Shown here piece by piece: positions 1-6,786 of a stretch of 6,786 nucleotides of DNA. The stretch spans positions 1 to 6,786 of the forward strand of contig JAFSBF010000031.1 in the NCBI GenBank assembly GCA_017441965.1, in the 5' to 3' direction. Origin of the DNA: Clostridia bacterium. GTDB taxonomy: Bacteria > Bacillota > Clostridia > UMGS1883. The notes under the pieces are model-generated. The model did no database searches, was not told where the DNA came from, and saw only the letters and a program-made list of their open reading frames with translations. Position 1 is the stretch's first letter, and the number at the start of each line of letters is the position of its first letter. The translations under genes were made by a program, and so were the position numbers.

Positions 1-1854
<1,854 letters not shown>

Positions 1855-1862
1855 GGGAGGGG
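1855..1862 (+). promoter_or_regulatory. Ribosome binding site of rpoC
   Basis: GGGAGGGG begins directly after the rpoB stop codon TAA (1852-1854) and lies 6 bases before the rpoC ATG. It fills most of the 14-base gap. This fits translation of rpoC by re-initiation or coupling within a single rpoBC transcript. Confidence 0.85.
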
Positions 1863-1868
1863 TAGATT

Positions 1869-4800
1869 ATGGAATTTAATACTTTTGAAGCAATGCAAAT
1901 AGGCCTCGCATCTCCCGAAAAAATCAGAGAGTGGTCTTATGGTGAGGTTAAAAAGCCTGAAACTATAAATTACCGTACCTTAAAGCCCGAGCGTGACGGT
2001 CTCTTCTGCGAAAAAATCTTCGGACCGCAGAAGGACTGGGAATGTCACTGCGGAAAATATAAGAGAATAAGATATAAGGGTATTGTCTGCGACCGATGCG
2101 GTGTTGAAGTAACACGTGCAAAGGTACGCCGTGAGAGAATGGGACATATTGAGCTTGCAGCTCCCGTTTCTCATATATGGTATTTCAAGGGTATTCCCAG
2201 CAGAATGGGACTTCTCCTTGACATTTCTCCCCATATTCTTGAAAAGGTACTGTATTTTGCGCAGTATATCGTAATTGACCCGGGTAAGACAGAGCTTAAT
2301 AAGAAAGACCCTCTTACTGAAAAAGAGTATATGGCTTATTATGAAAAGTACGGTGACCGTTTCCGTGCAGGAATGGGTGCCGAGGCTATCAAAGAGCTTT
2401 TGGAAGAAATCGATATTGATAAGCTCAGCGAGGAGCTTAAGGAAGAGCTTGAAACGGCGCAGGGACAAAAGAAGGTTAAGATTTCAAAAAGACTTGAAGT
2501 TGTTGAGGCTTTCAGAAAGTCAAACAACCGTCCTGAATGGATGATTCTTGACTGCGTTCCCGTAATTCCTCCGGAAATTCGTCCTATGGTACAGCTTGAC
2601 GGCGGAAGATTTGCTACAAGCGACCTTAATGACCTTTACCGCAGAGTTATAAACAGAAACAACCGTCTCAAGAGACTTCTTGAGCTTGGTGCTCCCAATA
2701 TTATTGTAAGAAACGAGAAGAGAATGCTTCAGGAGGCTGTTGACGCACTTATTGACAACGGCAGAAGAGGAAGACCTGTTACAGGTCCCGGAAACCGTGC
2801 GCTTAAGTCACTTTCCGATATGCTCAAGGGTAAGCAGGGACGTTTCCGTCAGAATCTTCTTGGTAAGCGTGTTGACTATTCAGGACGTAGCGTTATCGTT
2901 GTTGGTCCTGCACTTAAGATTTATCAGTGCGGTCTTCCCAAGGAAATGGCGCTCGAGCTTTTCAAGCCCTTCGTAATGAAGAGACTTGTTGAAAACGGCA
3001 GTGCACACAACATAAAGAGTGCAAAGAGAATGGTTGAAAGAGCGCGTAATGAGGTCTGGGACGTTCTTGAAAGCGTAATTAAAGAGCATCCCGTTCTCCT
3101 TAACCGTGCACCAACGCTTCACAGACTTGGTATTCAGGCGTTCGAGCCGATTTTGGTTGAGGGCAGAGCAATCAGACTTCATCCCCTCGTATGTACAGCG
3201 TTCAACGCTGACTTCGACGGTGACCAGATGGCTGTTCACGTTCCGCTTTCTCCCGAGGCACAGGCAGAGGCAAGATTCCTTATGCTCAGTGCAAATAACC
3301 TTCTCAAGCCTCAGGACGGCAGACCTGTTACCGTTCCTACACAGGATATGGTACTTGGTAGCTACTACCTGACACTTGAAAAGCCTAAAGAGGTTAAGAT
3401 TACCGATGCAGGTGACAGTGACCTTGAGGTAGGTAAGATTTATAAGTATTACGGCACAGTTTATGAGCAGAACATTCTTCTTGAGCAGCAGGGCAAAAAG
3501 AAGATTGAATATTCAGAGGACAGCGTAGGCTGCTTTGCAGGTGAAATCGGTGAGGGTAAGTTCTTCTCAAGCGTTAACGAGGCTATGATGGCTTACGATT
3601 GCGGTGATGTAGGCTTGCACGCCCCCGTAAAGGTACGCATCGAAAAGGAAATCGACGGACTTATGCAGAGCAAGATTGTTGAGGTTACAGTCGGAAGACT
3701 TATCTTCAACGAGGTTGTTCCGCAGGATCTTGGCTTTGTTGACAGAACAAATCCTGATAACTTATTCAATCCTGAAATCGAGTTCCTTGCTGATAAAAAG
3801 GCACTCGGTAAGATTGTTGACGCTTGTATAAAGGTACACGGCACAACAAAAACTGCAGAGGTTTTAGACTCTATCAAGGAGCTTGGTTATAAGTTCTCAA
3901 CACGTGGTGCAATAACCATCAGCGTAAGCGATATGGAAATCCCCGGAAGTAAGGCAGAGCGTCTTGAAGAGGCTGAGGAAGAGGTTGAAAAGATTACAAA
4001 GCTTTACAGAAAGGGTCTTATCACAGATGATGAGCGTTACAGAAAGGTTATTGAAACCTGGCAGGGCGCAAATGACAGAATTACCAAGGCTCTTATGGAT
4101 AATCTTGATAAATACAACCCCATCTATATGATGGCAACATCAGGTGCCCGTGGTAGTATCAATCAGATAAGACAGCTTGCAGGTATGCGTGGTCTTATGG
4201 CGAATACTCAGGGACGTACAGTGGAAATTCCGATTCGTGCTTCATTCCGTGAAGGTCTTAACATTCTTGAGTACTTCATCTCAACTCACGGTGCACGTAA
4301 GGGTCTTGCCGATACAGCCCTCAGAACGGCTGACTCAGGTTACCTTACACGTAGACTTGTTGACGTATCACAGGATGTTATTATCCGTGAGGTTGACTGT
4401 AAGACACACGACGGTATCAACGTGTCTGAAATCGTTGAGGGTAAAGAGGTTATCGAGCCGCTTGAAGAACGTCTTATCGGCAGAGTAAACTGTGACGATA
4501 TAATCCATCCCGAAACGGGTGAGGTAATCGTTCCTGAAAACACCCTTATGAATAAGGAAATCGCAGATAAGGTTGTAGAAGCTGGAATTAAGCAGGTTAA
4601 AATCAGAAGCGTGCTTAACTGTCACGCAAAGGTTGGCGTATGTGCACACTGCTACGGTGCAAACCTTGCAAGCCGCGGTGAGCTTGTTAACATCGGTGAG
4701 GCTGTAGGTATTATTGCCGCACAGTCAATCGGTGAGCCCGGTACACAGCTTACGATGAGAACGTTCCACACCGGTGGTGTCGCAGGTGACGATATTACGC

Positions 4801-5576
4801 AGGGTCTTCCCCGTGTCGAAGAGCTTTTCGAGGCGAGAAAGCCCAAGGGTCTTGCAATAGTTTCTGATATCGCAGGTACAGTAACTGTAAACAAGACGAA
4901 GAGCAAGACAGAGGTTATGATTGCAGACAGTGAGGGTATGGCACAGACCTATCTTATCCCTTACGGCTCAACTCTTAAGGTTTCTGACGGTGACGTTGTA
5001 GAAGCAGGTGACGAGCTTACAACAGGTTCAATCAACCCCCACGACATCTTAAGAATAAAGAACCTTCTTGCCGTTCAGGAATACCTTGTAAAGGAAGTTC
5101 AGAAGGTTTACCGTCAGCAGGCGGTTGATATTGCCGATAAGCATATTGAGGTTATTGTACGTCAGATGATGCGTAAGGTTAAAATCGAGGAGCCCGGTGA
5201 CAGTAATTATCTTGTTGGCGAAACGGAAGACCGTATTAAGTTCGGTGAGCTTGTGGAGCAGTATAAGGCAGAAGGAAAGAATCCTCCTGTTGGCGAGGAG
5301 CTTCTCCTTGGTATTACAAAGGCAGCTCTTGCAACAGACTCATTCCTTTCAGCAGCTTCCTTCCAGGAAACAACAAGAGTTCTTACAGATGCTGCAATTA
5401 AGGGTAAGGTTGACCCGCTTATCGGTCTTAAGGAAAACGTTATTATCGGTAAGCTTATTCCTGCAGGTACAGGCGTTCCGATGTACCGTGACGTTGATGT
5501 TGAAACAGCAGGAAGCGACTATTCTGATATTCTCGCCGATATGGTTGAAAATATGAATGCGTCGGGTATTAAGTAA
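1869..5576 (+). CDS. rpoC: DNA-directed RNA polymerase subunit beta'
   Basis: Beta' subunit, 1235 residues, which carries the catalytic magnesium site of RNA polymerase and the clamp. The ATG is fixed by the adjacent Shine-Dalgarno and by the typical N-terminus [20 protein letters not shown]. Domains in order: N-terminal zinc-binding domain (C59, C61, C74, C77); clamp helices that bind sigma (about 251-297); the catalytic loop NADFDGD, with magnesium ligands D448, D450 and D452; the rim-helix region rich in Glu/Lys near 700-740; bridge helix around 801-836 ([20 protein letters not shown]); second zinc site C844, C918, C925, C928; trigger loop with M963, R964, T965 and H967. It lacks the E. 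coli SI3 insertion in the trigger loop. About 50 residues (507-558) appear extra relative to B. subtilis beta' (recalled as about 1200 residues). All key residues are present, so it should be functional. An intrinsic terminator follows directly. Confidence 0.99.
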   Translation: MEFNTFEAMQIGLASPEKIREWSYGEVKKPETINYRTLKPERDGLFCEKIFGPQKDWECHCGKYKRIRYKGIVCDRCGVEVTRAKVRRERMGHIELAAPVSHIWYFKGIPSRMGLLLDISPHILEKVLYFAQYIVIDPGKTELNKKDPLTEKEYMAYYEKYGDRFRAGMGAEAIKELLEEIDIDKLSEELKEELETAQGQKKVKISKRLEVVEAFRKSNNRPEWMILDCVPVIPPEIRPMVQLDGGRFATSDLNDLYRRVINRNNRLKRLLELGAPNIIVRNEKRMLQEAVDALIDNGRRGRPVTGPGNRALKSLSDMLKGKQGRFRQNLLGKRVDYSGRSVIVVGPALKIYQCGLPKEMALELFKPFVMKRLVENGSAHNIKSAKRMVERARNEVWDVLESVIKEHPVLLNRAPTLHRLGIQAFEPILVEGRAIRLHPLVCTAFNADFDGDQMAVHVPLSPEAQAEARFLMLSANNLLKPQDGRPVTVPTQDMVLGSYYLTLEKPKEVKITDAGDSDLEVGKIYKYYGTVYEQNILLEQQGKKKIEYSEDSVGCFAGEIGEGKFFSSVNEAMMAYDCGDVGLHAPVKVRIEKEIDGLMQSKIVEVTVGRLIFNEVVPQDLGFVDRTNPDNLFNPEIEFLADKKALGKIVDACIKVHGTTKTAEVLDSIKELGYKFSTRGAITISVSDMEIPGSKAERLEEAEEEVEKITKLYRKGLITDDERYRKVIETWQGANDRITKALMDNLDKYNPIYMMATSGARGSINQIRQLAGMRGLMANTQGRTVEIPIRASFREGLNILEYFISTHGARKGLADTALRTADSGYLTRRLVDVSQDVIIREVDCKTHDGINVSEIVEGKEVIEPLEERLIGRVNCDDIIHPETGEVIVPENTLMNKEIADKVVEAGIKQVKIRSVLNCHAKVGVCAHCYGANLASRGELVNIGEAVGIIAAQSIGEPGTQLTMRTFHTGGVAGDDITQGLPRVEELFEARKPKGLAIVSDIAGTVTVNKTKSKTEVMIADSEGMAQTYLIPYGSTLKVSDGDVVEAGDELTTGSINPHDILRIKNLLAVQEYLVKEVQKVYRQQAVDIADKHIEVIVRQMMRKVKIEEPGDSNYLVGETEDRIKFGELVEQYKAEGKNPPVGEELLLGITKAALATDSFLSAASFQETTRVLTDAAIKGKVDPLIGLKENVIIGKLIPAGTGVPMYRDVDVETAGSDYSDILADMVENMNASGIK

Positions 5577-5592
5577 TTAATAGATGTATAAG

Positions 5593-5633
5593 AAGGGAAG
5601 AGTCTCTTAGAAATGGAGATTCTTCCCTTTTTT
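5593..5633 (+). terminator. Intrinsic terminator after rpoC
   Basis: The arm AAGGGAAGAGTCTC (5593-5606) pairs with GAGATTCTTCCCTT (5616-5629): 14 base pairs with a single G-U wobble (5602/5620) and a 9-base loop. A run of six T (5628-5633) closes the 3' side. It begins 16 bases after the rpoC stop. Its position and strength mark the end of the rpoBC transcription unit. No T run precedes the 5' arm, so it looks one-directional. Confidence 0.93.
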
Positions 5634-5781
5634 CACCATATAGGAGTTTGGGTGATTTTATCGAGAACACTATTTGTTATATTTGAATATAGTTGGGACA
5701 CGAAATGGATGAAGAAGCAATACTTCTTTTCATAAAAAACAAATTTTTGGTAAAAATATGCCTATCTTTATAAATTAATGC

Positions 5782-5810
5782 TTGACATTCCCCGAAAGCT
5801 TTGTTATAGT
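5782..5810 (+). promoter_or_regulatory. Strong sigma-70/sigma-A type promoter for rpsL-rpsG
   Basis: The -35 TTGACA (5782-5787) is a perfect consensus. After a 17-base spacer comes the -10 TATAGT (5805-5810), one mismatch from consensus, preceded by the extended -10 TG at 5802-5803. Transcription should start near 5817, giving a leader of about 74 bases before the rpsL ATG. AT-rich DNA lies just upstream. Two further TATAG copies follow the -10 at 8-base steps (5813 and 5821). The match is strong enough that I infer an independent, high-output promoter for the ribosomal protein operon. Confidence 0.92.
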
Positions 5811-5825
5811 ATTATAGTGCTATAG
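5805..5825 (+). repeat. Three TATAG repeats at 8-base spacing over the -10 and start site
   Basis: TATAG occurs at 5805, 5813 and 5821, each start exactly 8 bases after the last; the first two copies are both TATAGT. Only the first has a consensus -35 at 17 bases; the second would need a 25-base spacer. The array covers the -10 element and the predicted transcription start. Confidence 0.7.
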
Positions 5826-5826
5826 G

Positions 5827-5857
5827 TGTGAAAGTGGGCTTATGCCGTATTTTCACA
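5827..5857 (+). promoter_or_regulatory. Hairpin in the rpsL leader
   Basis: TGTGAAA (5827-5833) and TTTCACA (5851-5857) are perfect 7-base inverted repeats around a 17-base loop. The loop contains a small inner GGC/GCC pairing (5837-5839 with 5844-5846). It lies about 10 bases after the predicted transcription start and ends 22 bases before the Shine-Dalgarno site. No T run follows, so it is not a terminator. It could stabilise the mRNA 5' end or serve as a regulatory site; the sequence alone does not decide. Confidence 0.5.
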
Positions 5858-5879
5858 GATATTGCAAAAGATTTTTTGT

Positions 5880-5886
5880 GGAGGTG
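5880..5886 (+). promoter_or_regulatory. Ribosome binding site fixing the rpsL start
   Basis: GGAGGTG lies 5 bases before the ATG at 5892. It decides the start: an in-frame TTG at 5862 would add ten residues unlike any S12 and has no Shine-Dalgarno in front of it. Confidence 0.9.
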
Positions 5887-5891
5887 AAATC

Positions 5892-6305
5892 ATGCCAACC
5901 TTTAATCAGCTTGTCAGAAAGGGCAGGGAAACATCTGTTTCAAAGTCAACAGCTCCCGCACTTCAGAAGGGACTCAACTCTCTTAAGAAGGCTCAGACTG
6001 ATCAGAGCTCACCGCAGAAGAGAGGTGTTTGTACTAATGTAAAAACACAGACTCCCAAGAAGCCTAACTCAGCTCTTCGTAAGATTGCCAGAGTAAGACT
6101 TTCAAACGGTATTGAAGTAACAAGCTATATCCCCGGTGTAGGTCACAACCTTCAGGAGCATAGCGTTGTTCTTATCCGTGGCGGTAGAGTAAAGGACCTT
6201 CCCGGTGTTCGTTACCACATCATCCGCGGTACTCTTGATACTGCAGGTGTTAACGGTAGACTCCAGTCAAGATCCAAGTACGGTGCAAAGAGACCGAAGA
6301 AGTAA
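5892..6305 (+). CDS. rpsL: 30S ribosomal protein S12 (uS12)
   Basis: S12 of the small ribosomal subunit, 137 residues, which sits at the decoding centre and contributes to tRNA selection accuracy. The start [13 protein letters not shown] is the standard N-terminus. Compared with E. coli S12 (124 residues) it has about 13 extra residues near 25-40, as in B. subtilis and other Gram-positives. The decoding loop [11 protein letters not shown] carries K56 (E. coli K43), and [13 protein letters not shown] carries K101 (E. coli K88). Both are the wild-type lysines, so the protein is of the streptomycin-sensitive type. D102 is the equivalent of the Asp methylthiolated by RimO in E. coli. A small difference is Asn at position 49, where E. 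coli and B. subtilis have Arg. It is first in its transcription unit, behind a strong promoter, with rpsG 129 bases downstream. Identity is certain. Confidence 0.99.
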   Translation: MPTFNQLVRKGRETSVSKSTAPALQKGLNSLKKAQTDQSSPQKRGVCTNVKTQTPKKPNSALRKIARVRLSNGIEVTSYIPGVGHNLQEHSVVLIRGGRVKDLPGVRYHIIRGTLDTAGVNGRLQSRSKYGAKRPKK

Positions 6306-6372
6306 TTTTTTCCGTGCGATAGGCGCACAATCAGTGTGACGTACGGATTTATTATATATTTGTCGTTGCACT

Positions 6373-6397
6373 TACGGCGGCAGACTGCCGCAGAGTA
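6373..6397 (+). promoter_or_regulatory. GC-rich hairpin upstream of rpsG
   Basis: GCGGC (6377-6381) pairs with GCCGC (6387-6391) around the loop AGACT. Beyond a 1/3 internal loop, TAC (6373-6375) pairs with GTA (6395-6397). It lies 22 bases before the rpsG Shine-Dalgarno and starts on the base after the 3' end of the preceding possible stem, so the two could stack coaxially. It lacks a T run and so is not a terminator. Confidence 0.55.
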
Positions 6398-6419
6398 CCT
6401 ATGAATTCAAAATTTTATG

Positions 6420-6426
6420 AAGGAGG
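6420..6426 (+). promoter_or_regulatory. Ribosome binding site fixing the GTG start of rpsG
   Basis: AAGGAGG is a near-complete anti-16S match, 8 bases before the GTG at 6435. Together with the conserved S7 N-terminus that begins exactly at that GTG, it settles the non-ATG start. Confidence 0.92.
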
Positions 6427-6434
6427 GAAGAATA

Positions 6435-6786
6435 GTGCCAAGAAGAGGTTTTATTCCCAAAAGAGATGTATTACCGGATCCGGTGTACAATGACAAGGTG
6501 GTAACTCGCCTTATCAACAATATTATGCTCGATGGTAAGAAGGGTACTGCACAGAAGATTGTGTACGGTGCTTTCGAAATCATTAAGGAAAAGACAGGCA
6601 AGGAGCCTGTTGAAGTATTCCGTGAGGCTATGGATAACATCATGCCCGTTCTTGAGGTTAAGGCAAGACGTGTCGGCGGTGCTACGTACCAGGTTCCTAT
6701 GGAGGTTCGCCCCGAAAGACGTCAGACTTTAGGTCTTCGTTGGCTCACAGCTTACTCAAGATCGAGAAGCGAGAAGACAATGAGAG
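6435..6786 (+). CDS. rpsG: 30S ribosomal protein S7 (uS7), 5' part (3' end outside window)
   Basis: S7 is a primary 16S rRNA-binding protein that nucleates assembly of the 30S head and contacts tRNA at the E site. The window holds 117 codons plus one base; family members are usually about 156 residues, so roughly a quarter is missing at the C-terminus. The start is a GTG, which yields the canonical [20 protein letters not shown]. Further recognisable segments are [20 protein letters not shown] (residues 22-41) and the RNA-binding hairpin region [20 protein letters not shown] (from about residue 76). No ATG lies near the conserved N-terminus in this frame; the first in-frame ATG is 30 codons in and would remove conserved sequence. 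In E. coli S7 also acts as translational repressor of the str operon; the structured RNA just upstream may serve that purpose here, but this is not shown by the sequence. Confidence 0.97.
   Translation, partial: MPRRGFIPKRDVLPDPVYNDKVVTRLINNIMLDGKKGTAQKIVYGAFEIIKEKTGKEPVEVFREAMDNIMPVLEVKARRVGGATYQVPMEVRPERRQTLGLRWLTAYSRSRSEKTMR

Larger units (their letters stand above)
5577..5891 (+). other. rpoC-rpsL intergenic region (315 bases, no supported gene)
   Basis: The gap holds, in order, the rpoC terminator, an AT-rich spacer (about 5634-5781), the rpsL promoter (5782-5810) and the rpsL leader with its ribosome binding site. In B. subtilis this interval contains a small L7Ae-family gene (rplGB/ybxF); no frame here encodes anything like it. 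The spacer contains a 14-base palindrome (TATATT-TG-AATATA, 5678-5691) and A/T tracts at 5734-5757. The latter may act as upstream promoter DNA for RNA polymerase alpha contacts, though this is only suggested by composition and position. Confidence 0.8.
6306..6434 (+). promoter_or_regulatory. rpsL-rpsG intercistronic region with alternative RNA folds
   Basis: This 129-base gap is long for adjacent ribosomal protein genes and can pair in two incompatible ways. Fold 1: TCCGTGCG (6311-6318) with CGTACGGA (6340-6347), 8 pairs with one G-U, enclosing CGCAC (6324-6328) with GTGTG (6334-6338), one G-U. Fold 2: GTGCG (6314-6318) with CGCAC (6324-6328), then AGTGTGACG (6333-6341) with CGTTGCACT (6364-6372), 9 pairs with two G-U. 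The GC-rich hairpin at 6373-6397 is compatible with both. In E. coli, S7 represses its own operon by binding the S12-S7 intercistronic RNA; a similar role here is inference. No terminator T run and no convincing promoter is present. Confidence 0.55.

Noticed and set aside
1980..2468. Minus-strand open frame of 162 codons inside rpoC, and similar antisense frames elsewhere in rpoB and rpoC
   Set aside because: They lie wholly within highly conserved genes on the other strand, have no recognisable domains, and reflect codon bias in the real genes.
5709..5733. AAGAAG-CAATA-CTTCTT hairpin as a second terminator
   Set aside because: The stem is only 6-7 pairs, AU-rich, and the following T run is broken by CAT; it adds little after the strong terminator at 5593-5633.
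5862..5891. Upstream in-frame TTG that would extend rpsL by ten residues
   Set aside because: The added residues do not match S12, no Shine-Dalgarno precedes the TTG, and GGAGGTG sits 5 bases before the ATG at 5892.
5842..6042. Open frame of 66 codons starting in the rpsL leader and overlapping rpsL
   Set aside because: It runs out of frame through the conserved rpsL sequence and has no ribosome binding site of its own.
6331..6360. Possible promoter for rpsG with -10 TATATT (6355-6360)
   Set aside because: No acceptable -35 lies 16-18 bases upstream (candidates near 6331-6338 match poorly), and the AT-rich run is enough to explain the -10-like hexamer.
6311..6360. Stem at 6311-6347 as a terminator between rpsL and rpsG
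   Set aside because: It is followed by ATTTATTATATATT-type sequence and not a continuous T run, and termination here would silence the rest of an operon that is normally co-transcribed.
6401..6493. ATG at 6401 opening a 30-codon frame across the rpsG start
   Set aside because: It has no Shine-Dalgarno, overlaps the rpsG start out of frame, and its product resembles nothing known to me.

Overview
The window is a housekeeping gene cluster for transcription and translation, read entirely on the + strand: the 3' two thirds of rpoB (RNA polymerase beta), complete rpoC (beta'), complete rpsL (ribosomal protein S12) and the 5' three quarters of rpsG (ribosomal protein S7). The window edges cut both rpoB and rpsG. 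The gene order rpoB-rpoC-rpsL-rpsG is the usual bacterial one, in which fusA and tuf normally follow; they would lie beyond the right edge.

The protein sequences point to a Firmicute, most likely a member of the Clostridia (Oscillospiraceae/Ruminococcaceae-like). S12 is 137 residues long and carries the roughly 13-residue N-terminal insertion of Gram-positive S12, which E. coli lacks. Beta' lacks the large SI3 insertion that interrupts the trigger loop in E. coli. Beta lacks the large enterobacterial insertion after the flap. Shine-Dalgarno sequences are strong, and codon use favours CTT, GGT, AAG and a mix of AGA and CGT. The exact genus cannot be read from this window.

Layout: bases 1-1854 are rpoB, ending in a 92-residue, very acidic tail. 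rpoC (1869-5576) follows after 14 bases that are mostly its ribosome binding site, so the two genes are co-transcribed. The transcript ends at a strong intrinsic terminator (5593-5633). An AT-rich spacer follows, then a near-consensus promoter (TTGACA, 17 bases, extended -10 TGTTATAGT; 5782-5810), a leader of about 74 bases with a small hairpin, and rpsL (5892-6305). A 129-base gap rich in possible RNA structure (6306-6434) separates rpsL from rpsG, which begins at a GTG (6435) behind an AAGGAGG site. The str operon here therefore has its own promoter and is separated from rpoBC by a terminator. The L7Ae-family gene found between rpoC and rpsL in B. subtilis is absent.

The proteins are ordinary core machinery with all visible catalytic and zinc-binding residues intact. 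No mobile element, CRISPR array, defence gene or undescribed multi-gene system is visible. The items most worth following up are non-coding: the rpsL-rpsG intercistronic RNA, which can fold in two mutually exclusive ways and sits where S7 autoregulates the operon in E. coli, and the triple TATAG repeat at the rpsL promoter. The acidic beta tail and a lineage-specific insertion in beta' are secondary points.
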